NCBI RefSeq assembly: GCF_000014565.1
Contig: NC_008268.1
Location: 2,356,001-2,420,000 of the forward strand
DNA from: Rhodococcus jostii RHA1
GTDB lineage: Bacteria; Actinomycetota; Actinomycetes; Mycobacteriales; Mycobacteriaceae
DNA: 64,000 nucleotides
Direction: 5' to 3'
The notes under the pieces are model-generated. The model was not told the origin of the DNA, made no database searches, and saw only the letters and a list, made by a program, of their open reading frames with translations. The position numbers were made by a program, and so were the translations under genes. Shown here piece after piece: positions 8,041 through 16,303 of the stretch. Every line of letters begins with the position of its first letter. The first letter of the stretch is position 1.

Positions 8041-8823
8041 TCAGAGAACTCGGGAGAGGAATGCTGTGGTGCGGTCGTGCTGCGGGTTGTCGATGACCTG
8101 CGAGGGCGGGCCCTGTTCCACCACGACGCCGGCATCCATGAAGACCGCCGTGTCGGCGACCTCCCGCGCGAAGCCCACCTCGTGGGTGACGATCACGAGG
8201 GTCGCGCCGTCCCGTGCCAATTGCTTGATCACGGCGAGGACCTCGCCCACCAGTTCGGGGTCGAGGGCCGACGTGGGCTCGTCGAACAGGATCACCGCCG
8301 GGCGCAGTGCGAGGGCCCTGGCGATCGCGACCCGCTGTTGCTGGCCGCCGGACAGTTGTCGCGGGTACTCGTGAGCCTTGTCACCCACGCCCACCCGTTC
8401 GAGCAGCGCAATCGCCTCGGCCTCGACCTCGGCCCGGTCGCGGCCCTGCGCCGACACCGGCGCCTCGATCACGTTCTCCAGCACCGTGAGGTGGGGGAAC
8501 AGATTGAAGTTCTGGAAGACGAATCCGATCCGGGAACGCTGCTTCAGGATGTCGCGTTCACGCAGTTCGTGCAGTTTGCTGCCCTTGCGCCGGTAACCGA
8601 TGAGGTCGCCGTCGATGCGAATGGTGCCGCGGTCGACCTTCTCCAGGTGGTTGAGCGTGCGCAACAGCGTGGACTTGCCGGAACCCGACGGCCCCAGGAT
8701 CACCGTCACCTCGCCCTTGCGGACCAGCAGGTCCACACCCCGCAGGACTTCGAGTGCGCCGAAGGACTTGTGGACTCCGCGAACTTCCACCGCGTACTCC
8801 GCCGGATGGGCTTCGGTTGTCAT
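8041..8823 (-). CDS. Amino-acid ABC transporter ATP-binding protein
   Basis: 260-residue ATPase of the polar amino acid uptake family (GlnQ/TcyN type). Walker [10 protein letters not shown] at residues 44-52, Q-loop [10 protein letters not shown] near 103, signature LSGGQQQR at 157-164, Walker B VILFDEP at 177-183 and the switch His in [10 protein letters not shown] are all present. Its start overlaps the stop of the permease gene by 4 nt. It energises import through the adjacent permease and receptor. Confidence 0.96.
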   Translation of the reverse strand: MTTEAHPAEYAVEVRGVHKSFGALEVLRGVDLLVRKGEVTVILGPSGSGKSTLLRTLNHLEKVDRGTIRIDGDLIGYRRKGSKLHELRERDILKQRSRIGFVFQNFNLFPHLTVLENVIEAPVSAQGRDRAEVEAEAIALLERVGVGDKAHEYPRQLSGGQQQRVAIARALALRPAVILFDEPTSALDPELVGEVLAVIKQLARDGATLVIVTHEVGFAREVADTAVFMDAGVVVEQGPPSQVIDNPQHDRTTAFLSRVL

Positions 8824-9800
8824 TTCGTGGCACCTCTCGGTACGGAGACGCCGGCGTCACGGATCTCGGCAAACTTTCGGGTGAGCTTCTGCCACGGAGT
8901 CGGCGGCAGCGCCCGTGCCGATCCACGTGCGTAGTGCCGCTCGACGTAGTACTGGCCGATCGACAACAGCGTGGTCAGGATGATGTACCAGATCGTCGCG
9001 ACCATCAGCAGTGGCACGACGCGGCCGTTGCGGCCGAAGATCACCTGAACCTGGTAGAACAATTCGGCAATTGCCATCGTCGACACGATCGAGGTGCCCT
9101 TGAACAGGCTGATCACCTCGTTCGCGGCGTTCGGCAGGATGCCGCGCATCGCCTGGGGCAGAACGATCTTGAAGAACTGACGTCGGCGCGGGATGCCCAG
9201 CGACTGCGCCGCTTCGATCTGCCCGTGGTCCACCGAGATGATGCCGGAGCGGATGATCTCGGCGGAGTACGCGGCCTGGTGCAGGGCCAGACCGATGACG
9301 GCGGCGGTGAAGCCGCTGATGACACCGTTGACCTCGAACGTGAAGAAGCCCGGACCGAACGGAATGCCCAGCGACAGAGTCTGATACAGGTACGTGATGT
9401 TGAACCAGAACAGAAGCTGCACGATCAGCGGAATCGACCGGAACGCCCAGATGTACACCCAGGCGATCACCTGCAGCACCGGGTTGTGCGACAAGCGGCT
9501 GACCGCCAGCACCACACCGAGTGCGAATCCGAGGATCGTCCCCCACAGTGTCAGCTTCACCGTCATCCACAGGGCCTGCAGCACGGAGCCGGCGGTGAAG
9601 TACTTGGCGAACGTCGCCCAGTCCCATCCCGGGTTGGTCGCGAGGCCGTGGACGAACTGGGCGAGCAGTACCAGCACGGCTGCGCTGACGACCCACCGCC
9701 ACGGATGCCACCTCCGCGCCACTTCCAGCGCGGCGTCCCCGTCGCCGGAGGGCACTGAATCGAGGGGCGCGGCCGAACGCGCCCGGACGGGGGCGCTCAC
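8820..9800 (-). CDS. Amino-acid ABC transporter permease (HEQRO/TcyL-M type)
   Basis: 326-residue permease with an N-terminal cytoplasmic extension of about 35 residues, then several membrane segments. The family patterns [36 protein letters not shown] and the EAA loop [20 protein letters not shown] are clear. GTG start preceded by GAGGGAG. It is the first structural gene after the riboswitch, leader peptide and hairpin at 9904-10159. A single permease gene implies a homodimeric channel. Context suggests cystine or S-alkylcysteine import. Confidence 0.93.
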   Translation of the reverse strand: MSAPVRARSAAPLDSVPSGDGDAALEVARRWHPWRWVVSAAVLVLLAQFVHGLATNPGWDWATFAKYFTAGSVLQALWMTVKLTLWGTILGFALGVVLAVSRLSHNPVLQVIAWVYIWAFRSIPLIVQLLFWFNITYLYQTLSLGIPFGPGFFTFEVNGVISGFTAAVIGLALHQAAYSAEIIRSGIISVDHGQIEAAQSLGIPRRRQFFKIVLPQAMRGILPNAANEVISLFKGTSIVSTMAIAELFYQVQVIFGRNGRVVPLLMVATIWYIILTTLLSIGQYYVERHYARGSARALPPTPWQKLTRKFAEIRDAGVSVPRGATK

Positions 9801-9903
9801 GCTCCCTCACCACTTACGACAGACATCACTGAGGCGGCCTTTCACCTGGAAACGGGACTGCAGGAGGGCGCGTCTTCCGCGGGATGCGGGCGCGCGTCAG
9901 GCA

Positions 9904-9928
9904 CTCACCGGGCGAAATGCCCGGTGAG
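9904..9928 (-). terminator. 10-bp perfect hairpin after Cys leader peptide (candidate attenuator)
   Basis: CTCACCGGGC pairs perfectly with GCCCGGTGAG around an ATTTC loop. The stem begins 17 nt after the leader stop codon and is about 100 nt upstream of the permease start. No U-run follows. It is the positional equivalent of the hairpin at 2664-2690. A ribosome stalled at the terminal Cys codons would sit directly in front of it. Confidence 0.6.
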
Positions 9929-9945
9929 CGTGCTGTGAGACCTCG

Positions 9946-10020
9946 TCAACAGTGGCAGGAGGTGGTCCGGCACAGGTCGATGTGCCGTCTGCGCCACGCA
10001 GGGCGCGCGAGGTAGTTCAT
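9946..10020 (-). CDS. Cys-containing regulatory leader peptide (24 aa)
   Basis: Reads MNYLARPAWRRRHIDLC followed by RTTSCHC and stop. It shares R-x-H-(V/I)-D-L-C-R with the leader at 2726-2809 and ends in Cys-His-Cys-stop. The Shine-Dalgarno GGAAGG (10032-10027) overlaps the last two bases of the riboswitch P1 3' strand, so SAM should repress its initiation. The same strand is open further upstream (in frame to an ATG at 10143), but that extension runs through the aptamer and is not considered coding. Likely a cysteine-responsive attenuator element. Confidence 0.78.
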   Translation of the reverse strand: MNYLARPAWRRRHIDLCRTTSCHC

Positions 10021-10030
10021 GTGCTGCCTT

Positions 10031-10123
10031 CCATCGATCCCGGCGGTAGCACCCGCACCCGAAAAATTCGGAAGGGTTGCTGCGACGTCAACGAGCCAGG
10101 TCTCTCGGTCGCTCTGGATGGTT
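10031..10123 (-). promoter_or_regulatory. SAM-I (S-box) riboswitch, second copy
   Basis: Contains CCATC (P1 5', 10121-10117), CAGAGCGACCGAGAG, GCAACC, the CCGAA-TTT-TTCGG hairpin, GGTGCTACC and GATGG (P1 3', 10035-10031). About 49 nt of its 5' half and 30 nt of its 3' half are the same as the copy at 2815-2906, while the apical hairpin differs with pairing kept. It precedes the operon for amino-acid import, acetylation and flavin monooxygenation. High SAM should reduce expression by hiding the leader peptide's ribosome binding site. Confidence 0.87.
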
Positions 10124-10130
10124 GAAGCGA

Positions 10131-10189
10131 ACACTAGCCGCATTCCCGAACCCCGTCAACACGGGGTATTTCCCTGCAACACAGGGAAA
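10131..10189 (-). promoter_or_regulatory. Promoter with two adjacent palindromes before the second riboswitch
   Basis: TTGACG (10159-10154) and TAGTGT (10136-10131) are separated by 17 bp, a good housekeeping promoter ending just before the aptamer. The -35 lies inside the perfect inverted repeat ACCCCGT-caac-ACGGGGT (10150-10167). A second one, TTTCCCTG-caaca-CAGGGAAA (10169-10189), abuts it. The two palindromes look like operators, so a protein regulator probably acts on top of the RNA control. Confidence 0.6.
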
Positions 10190-10323
10190 ATGGTGCCGAT
10201 CGCCCGCAAGAATCACCGTGCGCAGAAGTACTGACAGACGGAGATCCATGCGGTTGGATGATGCGTGCAGCCCTGTATCTCCGTGGTCGTGCGACCCGGC
10301 TGCCGGGCCTTCCGAGGCCCTTG

Positions 10324-10329
10324 TAACGT
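10324..10329 (+). promoter_or_regulatory. -10 hexamer of leaderless TSUP gene
   Basis: TAACGT sits 7 nt before the GTG at 10337, with no ribosome binding site. The transcript probably starts at or next to the start codon. Confidence 0.45.
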
Positions 10330-10336
10330 CGCCTCG

Positions 10337-11104
10337 GTGACACCACTCGAAGTCATCGCGATCCTGGTAGCCGGTGTAGGCGCGGGCGCGATCAACGCCA
10401 TCGTCGGCAGCGGCACGCTCATCACCTTCCCCACCCTGGTGGCGTTCGGGTTCCCTCCGGTGACCGCCACGATGTCGAACGCGATCGGCCTGGTCGCCGG
10501 TGGCGTGTCCGGCACGTGGGGGTACCGGCGGGAACTGGCCGGGCAGGGGCCGCGGCTGCGGTGGCAGATCCCGGCGTCACTGTGCGGTGCGGTTCTCGGC
10601 TCGTGGCTACTGCTCCACCTACCCGAAACTGTGTTCGAACTCGTCGTCCCGGTGCTGCTGATCCTCGCCCTGATCCTGGTGGTGTTGCAGCCGAAGATTC
10701 AGGCCTGGGCGAAGCAGCGCGGCAGCCACGAGGCGGGGCTGAGCCCGGCGCGCCTCACCCTGCTGACCGTCGGGACGTTCGCCGTGGGAGTGTACGGCGG
10801 ATACTTCACCGCCGCGCAGGGCATCCTGCTGATGGGTGTGATGGGCGCGATCCTGCCGGAGAGCCTGCAACGGATGAACGGCGCGAAGAACCTGCTCTCG
10901 CTCATCGTCAACGTCGTCGCCGCGACCGCGTACACGCTCGTGGCCTTCGACCGGATCAGCTGGGCGGCCGCCGGCCTGATCGCGGTGGGCTCGCTGCTCG
11001 GAGGCGTCCTCGGCGCCCGTTACGGCCGCAGGCTGTCGCCGACCGCATTGCGGGGAACCATCGTCGTCGTCGGCCTCATCGGTCTGTTCCGGCTGCTCGC
11101 ATAG
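10337..11104 (+). CDS. TauE/SafE (TSUP) family membrane exporter
   Basis: 255-residue integral membrane protein of the sulfite/sulfonate exporter family. The two half-repeats are recognisable: AGVGAGAINAIVGSGTLITFPTL near the N-terminus and GVYGGYFTAAQGILLMGVMGA in the second half. About 7-8 hydrophobic segments. The GTG at 10337 is chosen because it directly begins the first membrane helix and has a -10 hexamer 7 nt upstream; an ATG at 10265 would add an unlikely Cys/Arg-rich stretch. It is divergent from the sulfur-salvage operon. The Bacillus ytm operon also contains a TSUP protein (YtnM), so export of sulfite or a related product of C-S cleavage is a reasonable inference. Confidence 0.85.
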   Translation: MTPLEVIAILVAGVGAGAINAIVGSGTLITFPTLVAFGFPPVTATMSNAIGLVAGGVSGTWGYRRELAGQGPRLRWQIPASLCGAVLGSWLLLHLPETVFELVVPVLLILALILVVLQPKIQAWAKQRGSHEAGLSPARLTLLTVGTFAVGVYGGYFTAAQGILLMGVMGAILPESLQRMNGAKNLLSLIVNVVAATAYTLVAFDRISWAAAGLIAVGSLLGGVLGARYGRRLSPTALRGTIVVVGLIGLFRLLA

Positions 11105-11141
11105 TCGCGCATGCACCCTCCCGCTCCCTCATACTGAGTCG

Positions 11142-11972
11142 GTGAGCAAAGACGTAGAGCACCCGGGCTGGACCTATCTGATGGACATGGACGGCGTTCT
11201 CGTCCACGAAGAGCACCTGGTCCCCGGGGCAGACCTGTTCCTGGCCGAACTCCGGGAGTCGGGTACCCCGTTCATCGTCCTCACCAACAATTCGATCAGG
11301 ACTCCGCGCGATCTCCGCGCCCGTCTGCTCCGCACCGGCCTGGACATTCCCGAGGAATCGATCTGGACGTCCGCCCTGGCCACCGCGACGTTCCTGGCGA
11401 GCCAGCGACCCGGTGGCAGCGCCTACGTCGTCGGCGAATCCGGGCTCACCACCGCACTGCACGACATCGGGTACGTCCTCACCGACAACGATCCCGACTA
11501 CGTGGTCCTCGGCGAGACCCGCACCTACTCCTTCGAGGCGATCACCACCGCAATTCGGTTGGTGGAGAAGGGCGCTCGCTTCATCGCCACCAACCCCGAC
11601 CCCACCGGCCCGTCCCGGGAGGGTTCCCTTCCGGCCACCGGATCCGTTGCCGCACTGATCAGCAGGGCCACCGGTCGCGACCCGTACTACGTGGGCAAGC
11701 CGAATGCTCTGATGATGCGCTCGGCGCTGCGGGCCATCGGCGCGCACTCCGCGAACACGCTGATGATCGGCGACCGCATGGACACCGACATCGTCTGCGG
11801 GCTCGAGGCCGGGCTGCAGACCATCCTCGTCCTCACCGGAATTTCGACGCGGGATTCGGTGGAACTGTTCCCGTACCGTCCCACCGCGGTGCTCAAATCG
11901 GTCGGCGATCTGGTCGGCCGCACGTCGGATCCGTTCGGCGATGCGGCTCCGCCGCCCGTGAGTACTTCTTAA
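11142..11972 (+). CDS. HAD-IIA family phosphatase (NagD-like)
   Basis: 276 residues. Motif I is DMDGVLVHEE with the two Asp residues at about 15 and 17. Motif II is VLTNNSIRTP, motif III is the Lys in VGKPNALM, and motif IV is MIGDRMDTDI. The C2 cap between motifs II and III places it in subfamily IIA, with NagD, AraL and p-nitrophenyl phosphatases. GTG start, no clear ribosome binding site. It acts on small phosphorylated metabolites; the substrate cannot be told. It converges with the lipoprotein gene across a 13-bp inverted repeat. Confidence 0.88.
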   Translation: MSKDVEHPGWTYLMDMDGVLVHEEHLVPGADLFLAELRESGTPFIVLTNNSIRTPRDLRARLLRTGLDIPEESIWTSALATATFLASQRPGGSAYVVGESGLTTALHDIGYVLTDNDPDYVVLGETRTYSFEAITTAIRLVEKGARFIATNPDPTGPSREGSLPATGSVAALISRATGRDPYYVGKPNALMMRSALRAIGAHSANTLMIGDRMDTDIVCGLEAGLQTILVLTGISTRDSVELFPYRPTAVLKSVGDLVGRTSDPFGDAAPPPVSTS

Positions 11973-12000
11973 CCGCGGGACGTTAACAAGTACTCACGGG
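11955..12000. terminator. Bidirectional terminator, 13-bp perfect inverted repeat
   Basis: CCCGTGAGTACTT (11955-11967) and AAGTACTCACGGG (11988-12000) are perfectly complementary, and the loop holds a further TTAAC/GTTAA pair. It overlaps the last codons of both convergent genes. A related CGTGAGTG/CACTCACG repeat lies before thyA at 24131-24172. Confidence 0.7.
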
Positions 12001-12533
12001 TGGCGGCAGCCGGTGATGCCCCTGATCGTCGCTGCCCTGTACGTCCCGAACGTGATCCGGTTCCCGTCCCCACCGGCGAACGTCACGTCGTGATGTCCGG
12101 GTCGGTCGGCCTGCACGTCGAGCCGGTCCATTCCGGCGTCGGCGGTGATCGCACGGGCCGCGGCCAGCACGGCGGGCCAGTCGGCGTCGCGGATCGGGGT
12201 GTCGGACAGCAATACCGGCGTGGTGACGGATTGCCCCTCCGTGTACGCATACGGTCCCGGGCATCCGCCGCCCTGGCTGCGTTCGCGATGCCACCGCCAC
12301 CGGACATCCGGTGCAATCGCTGCGACGGCCTCGCTGATCCGCATCAGCGCGTCGGTGACCTGCCGCTCGGTGACCGCGAGTGTCGGCCGGTCGCTCAGTC
12401 TCGCTGCCGCCGCCGCAACCTCCTGGTCGCTGAAGTTGTACGGGTTGTCCGTCACGCCACCACATCCGCTCGTCAGGATCGCCGCGCCGATCACGGCGAC
12501 CGCCTTCCTTGCCCATTCGCCGCGGACCGTCAC
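11994..12533 (-). CDS. LppA-like lipoprotein
   Basis: 179 residues with a lipoprotein signal ending ILTSGC-GG. The C-terminal half shows WPAVLAAARAITADAGMD, GHHDVTFAGGDGNRITFGTY and a final TGC, a pattern I associate with the mycobacterial LppA family. GTG start overlaps the stop of the alpha/beta-hydrolase gene by 4 nt (GTGA), so it is translationally coupled to it. Function unknown. Coupling to a WXG-like hydrolase would be consistent with an envelope partner or a protective lipoprotein for that enzyme (speculative). Confidence 0.72.
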   Translation of the reverse strand: MTVRGEWARKAVAVIGAAILTSGCGGVTDNPYNFSDQEVAAAAARLSDRPTLAVTERQVTDALMRISEAVAAIAPDVRWRWHRERSQGGGCPGPYAYTEGQSVTTPVLLSDTPIRDADWPAVLAAARAITADAGMDRLDVQADRPGHHDVTFAGGDGNRITFGTYRAATIRGITGCRHP

Positions 12534-14197
12534 CGGACAGCCAGGTCCGGCATGCCGGCGACGATCACCGCCATGTTGTAGCCGGACGTCCGTAGCTCCC
12601 CATTGCCACTCGGCCGCGGATACTCGCTGTGCCCGCTGGCATCCTCCCGCCGCACGCCGTCCGGGGTCGCCGCCTCGCGCACCGACAGTTGCTCGAGGTC
12701 CGTCTGCACCGGATCGGGGCCGAGCCTGCCGAACCCGTCTGCCACGGTGATGGGGTCGTCGTGCGCGCGCATCACGAACCCGTGCCGGGGCGCCAACCCG
12801 AGATCCGATTCGTCGTTCGCGTCGAACCCGGGCGAACCGTAGAACACGGCGTCGTCGACCGGTTGCCGCGGTCCCGCATGCTGCAGGGCCAGGCCCTGGG
12901 TGTACGAACCGTACGAATGGCCGAGCGCGGTGATGTGCGGATCGGGCGTCTGCGAGGCGACGTCGAGACCCTCGTAGAACGAGGCGAGCTTCGGGGCACC
13001 GGCGGTCGCGCGGTCGGACTGCCAGGAATCGAGGAGCCACCCGCGCCCGAGATTCTGGTCGATGAACGGCACGTCGTAATTGCCCGGACCGGTGGTTGTC
13101 GGCGGCTGATACCCCAGCCACGCAATCGTCGACACCGTGTCGCTCGTGCGGCCTGCCAGGTCCAATTGCCGTTCGGTCTCGGCCCTCAGCGCCGCCGCCT
13201 CCTCGGTCATCCCGCGCAGCGAGGCGGCGGTCGTGTCGATGCCCGGCGTGGTGACGGCGATGTGGTCGGCGGTGTCCGGGTCGCCGAGCGCGAACGCGGC
13301 CATCGTCCGGTCACCCGACTGCAGGTCCAGCAGCATCAGCCTGCCGTCCGGGTGATCACGCACGAGTTTCTCGAGGTCGTCGAGGTCCCGCAACTTCTGC
13401 TCGGCGTACCACAACTCGGCGTCGTCGTCGGTGAACGCTCCACCGAACATGCTGCGGTCCAGCCTTTCCCGGAGCCGGTCCCGTTCCCTCTCCCACCGCG
13501 ACCGCTCGTCGTCGAACCGGCTCACGTTCGCCTCGTGCCGCACCGCGGACGGGATGCCGTCGCGATCACCCACCCATTCGGGATGCTGCTCGATCACCTT
13601 GCGGCGCTGGGCTACCGGCAGGGCGTCCCAGTACTCGCGGTTGTCCAGAGGTGAGCCGTCCCGTGGGGGCGCCGGGGCGGACAGTCCGGTGCCCGGGCGA
13701 TCCGCCTCACCGGGTTCGGCCACGCCGTCCGCGGCCCGCGTCAGGACCGCGGCCGCGTCGGCGACGAGGTCTTCCGCCTGCAGAATCAGCGCCCGGGCCG
13801 CGGCCCGGAGTTCGTCGCGCCGCGCTGCCCCCGAGGTGTCGCCGGGCGGTCCCGGCGTCTCGGCGATGTCCCCGCTGTCCGGCAGAGCCATACCGTGGGC
13901 GGTGGCCGCTTCGCGGAGGCCGTCGAGTTCGGATTTCAGGTGCGTGACCGCGTCGACCAGGTCGCCGGCCAGCTTCCCGACGACGGCGATCGCCGCGGCC
14001 TCACCGCTCAGATCCTCCGCGACGATCCGGAACCGCCGACGTGCGGCGTCCACGGCGTCGTCGTGCCACGCCGGCAACCGGCCGATGTCGGCGAGACCGT
14101 CCTGCACGAAACGGATCGTCGCCGCCCGCACCGACAGCGACCGTTGCACGGCCTGCAGCGCGCGGGTGTCCCACTGGGCAATGTCCCTCAGATTCAC
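12530..14197 (-). CDS. WXG-like N-domain alpha/beta hydrolase (DUF1023 type)
   Basis: 555 residues. The first 110 residues are helical and resemble a WXG100/ESX-substrate domain (VNLRDIAQWDTRALQAVQRS, then PAWHDDAVDAARRRF). A middle charged region (DDERSRWERERDRLRERLDR) precedes a C-terminal alpha/beta hydrolase with nucleophile elbow GHSYGS, an FYGSPGFDAND stretch, and a likely catalytic His in DASGHSEYP. No signal peptide, consistent with type VII rather than Sec export. GTG at 14197 has a G-rich binding site; an upstream ATG at 14308 would overlap the divergent small gene. The neighbours are a WXG100-like protein and a coupled lipoprotein. It could be a secreted lipase/esterase or a toxin-like effector. 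Confidence 0.78.
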   Translation of the reverse strand: MNLRDIAQWDTRALQAVQRSLSVRAATIRFVQDGLADIGRLPAWHDDAVDAARRRFRIVAEDLSGEAAAIAVVGKLAGDLVDAVTHLKSELDGLREAATAHGMALPDSGDIAETPGPPGDTSGAARRDELRAAARALILQAEDLVADAAAVLTRAADGVAEPGEADRPGTGLSAPAPPRDGSPLDNREYWDALPVAQRRKVIEQHPEWVGDRDGIPSAVRHEANVSRFDDERSRWERERDRLRERLDRSMFGGAFTDDDAELWYAEQKLRDLDDLEKLVRDHPDGRLMLLDLQSGDRTMAAFALGDPDTADHIAVTTPGIDTTAASLRGMTEEAAALRAETERQLDLAGRTSDTVSTIAWLGYQPPTTTGPGNYDVPFIDQNLGRGWLLDSWQSDRATAGAPKLASFYEGLDVASQTPDPHITALGHSYGSYTQGLALQHAGPRQPVDDAVFYGSPGFDANDESDLGLAPRHGFVMRAHDDPITVADGFGRLGPDPVQTDLEQLSVREAATPDGVRREDASGHSEYPRPSGNGELRTSGYNMAVIVAGMPDLAVR

Positions 14198-14290
14198 GAT
14201 CCCCCCCAGGATGCATAATGCCCGTACCCTAACGGATCGATCGCGTCCGCGGGAGTCCGATCTCGTCTCGACCGACACGAAGGATCGAAA

Positions 14291-14611
14291 ATGAGCGGTT
14301 CCATCCACGTCGACACGGCGGCCCTACGAGCGGCGGCCGGTCAGCTCGACGTCCTGTTCGACGATGCGTCCTCACAGCTGAACACCACCGACGCGGCCCT
14401 CGCCGACTCGGGTGCCGCGTGGCCGGGGGCGGCCGGCGCCGCGTTCGGCCGGTTCACGTCCTACCTGGACGATCGGCGGGAGTTGCTGCAGCGGACTGTG
14501 GCCGAGATGTCGACGAACCTCGCCGAGTGCGCACGCCGGTACGACACCCAGGACGGAGCCACCGCCGAACGCCTCGACGCGGTCGCGCCGGCGACGAGCC
14601 TAGACCTGTAG
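14291..14611 (+). CDS. WXG100-like / EspC-type ESX substrate protein
   Basis: 106 residues, the normal size for ESX small substrates. It is predicted to be a helical hairpin: IHVDTAALRAAAGQLDVLFDDA, then a turn at WPGAAGAAF (the W-x-G position is W-P-G), then FTSYLDDRRELLQRTVAEMS. A Y-D-T-Q-D segment near the end recalls the YxxxD/E secretion tail. It is divergent from the hydrolase gene and 93 nt away. No ESX secretion machinery is in the window. Likely a partner or chaperone of the neighbouring effector. Confidence 0.75.
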   Translation: MSGSIHVDTAALRAAAGQLDVLFDDASSQLNTTDAALADSGAAWPGAAGAAFGRFTSYLDDRRELLQRTVAEMSTNLAECARRYDTQDGATAERLDAVAPATSLDL

Positions 14612-14615
14612 GGCC

Positions 14616-15839
14616 CTATCCCAGCGCTTGCTCCAGATCCGTCAGCAGGTCGGCGGTGTCTTCGAGTCCCACGGACAGCCGGACGACGCCGTCGGTGATG
14701 CCCACGGCTGCACGACCTTCCGGGCCCATCGCCCGGTGGGTGGTGGTGGCCGGGTGGGTGATGAGCGACTTGGAGTCGCCGAGGTTGTTGGAGATGTTGA
14801 CCAGCCGCAGGGCGTCGAGGAGTTCGAATGCCCGCTTCTTCGCTTCGCTCTCGGATGCGTTCAGCGCGAAGGTGACGACGGTGCCGCCGCCGCTCATCTG
14901 CCGCTTGGCGAGTTCGTGCTGGGGGTGTGATTCGAGGTACGGGTACTTGACCCAGTCGACCGCGGAGTGGCCCTCGAGGAACTGGGCGATCTCCAGTGCG
15001 GAGCCGACGGAGTGCCGCATCCGGATCGGCATCGTCTCGAGTCCCTTGAGGAGCGTCCACGCGTTGAAGGGGCTGAGCGCCGGCCCGGTGTGGCGCATGA
15101 GGTTCTGGACGGGACCTTCGATGTAGTCCTGCGGTCCGAGGATCGCCCCGCCGAGCACACGGCCCTGGCCGTCGATGTGCTTGGTGCCGGAGTAGACGAC
15201 GATGTCGGCACCGAGTTCCAGGCTGTGCTGCAGCAGAGGCGTCGCGAACACGTTGTCCAGCACGACCTTTGCGCCGGCGGCGTGCGCGAGCTCCGCCACC
15301 CGGGGCACGTCGACGAGCGTCTGCATCGGGTTCGACGGCGTCTCGAAGAACACCGCGGTGGTCGGCTCGGACAGAGCCTTCTCCCACTGGTCGAGGTCTT
15401 CACCGTCGACGAACACCGTCTCCACGCCCCAGCGGGGCAGGATCTCGTTGCACACCACGAAGCAGGAGCCGAACAGGCTGCGCGCCGCGACCAGCCGGTC
15501 GCCGGCCTTCAGGAGCGCGCCCAGTGCGGTGAACACCGCGGACATGCCGCTGGCGGTGCCGAAACACGCTTCTGCGCCCTCGATGAGGCGTAGCCGCTCC
15601 TCGAACATCTTCACGGTCGGGTTGCCGTACCGGGAGTAGACGAAGTGGTCGATCTCGCCGGTGAACGACGCCTCGGCCGCTCCCGCGCTCTCGAACACGA
15701 AGCCGGAGTTCAGGAAGATCGCTTCGGACGTCTCTTCGAAACCGGAACGGAGGGTTCCTCCGCGCACGCTGATCGTGCCCTGGCCGATGTCGTCCGGCAG
15801 CGCCTTGTCGAACGCACCGCCTCGGGGAATTGCACTCAC
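14616..15839 (-). CDS. metZ: O-succinylhomoserine sulfhydrylase
   Basis: PLP-dependent Cys/Met metabolism enzyme making homocysteine directly from O-succinylhomoserine and sulfide. 407 residues. The PLP lysine is in VVYSGTKHIDGQGRVLGG at about residue 220, and SRYGNPTVKMFEERLRLIEG, FFETPSNPMQTLVDV and the C-terminal GVVRLSVGLED stretch are typical of MetZ. GTG start overlaps the rhodanese stop (GTGA), with GGAGG 5 nt upstream. Pairing of metZ with a rhodanese is conserved in mycobacteria (Rv0391-Rv0390). No SAM riboswitch is seen before this pair. Confidence 0.94.
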   Translation of the reverse strand: MSAIPRGGAFDKALPDDIGQGTISVRGGTLRSGFEETSEAIFLNSGFVFESAGAAEASFTGEIDHFVYSRYGNPTVKMFEERLRLIEGAEACFGTASGMSAVFTALGALLKAGDRLVAARSLFGSCFVVCNEILPRWGVETVFVDGEDLDQWEKALSEPTTAVFFETPSNPMQTLVDVPRVAELAHAAGAKVVLDNVFATPLLQHSLELGADIVVYSGTKHIDGQGRVLGGAILGPQDYIEGPVQNLMRHTGPALSPFNAWTLLKGLETMPIRMRHSVGSALEIAQFLEGHSAVDWVKYPYLESHPQHELAKRQMSGGGTVVTFALNASESEAKKRAFELLDALRLVNISNNLGDSKSLITHPATTTHRAMGPEGRAAVGITDGVVRLSVGLEDTADLLTDLEQALG

Positions 15840-16258
15840 CACTGCCTCCACGGCAGGCCCAGCGCCCGCCAGCCGACCGCCCCACGATGACCTTCGGCGT
15901 CCAGGCCGCCTTCGAAACCGTCGAGCACGTTGTACGACGGGCCGATGCCCGCCGCTGTCGCGGCTTCCGCCGCACCGATGGACCGCTGGCCGGAGCGACA
16001 CAGGAAGATCACCGGGGCGTTCTCGCCGCCCGCGATCCCGGCCTCCTTCAGCTGGTCCACGAAGTTGTCGTTACGAGTGCCCGTCGGGTAGCTGACCCAT
16101 TCGATCAGCACGGTCTTCCGCCCGAGCGAGGTGGTGTCGGGGACTCCGACGTACTTCCACTCGGCGTCCGTCCGCACATCCACGAGCACAGCGTCGGGAT
16201 TCTCGCGGAGCAGCTCCCAGGCATGCTCCGGCGTTATGTCGCCTGCGTAACTCACCAT
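15836..16258 (-). CDS. Single-domain rhodanese-like sulfurtransferase
   Basis: 140 residues. The active-site loop is CRSGQRS at about residues 87-93, with a Cys nucleophile, preceded by VLVDVRTDAEWKYVG. It moves sulfane sulfur between thiol acceptors. Overlaps metZ by 4 nt, so the pair is made together and may supply or scavenge sulfur for homocysteine synthesis. Confidence 0.92.
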   Translation of the reverse strand: MVSYAGDITPEHAWELLRENPDAVLVDVRTDAEWKYVGVPDTTSLGRKTVLIEWVSYPTGTRNDNFVDQLKEAGIAGGENAPVIFLCRSGQRSIGAAEAATAAGIGPSYNVLDGFEGGLDAEGHRGAVGWRALGLPWRQW

Positions 16259-16303
16259 GTCAGCTTTTCACAACCCTGTTCGGTATGCCCTTCCGGGCAA
16301 CGG

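Noticed and set aside
9946..10143. 65-residue ORF spanning the riboswitch
   Set aside because: Its first 41 codons run through the S-box aptamer; only the last 24 codons with their own binding site are accepted as a leader peptide.
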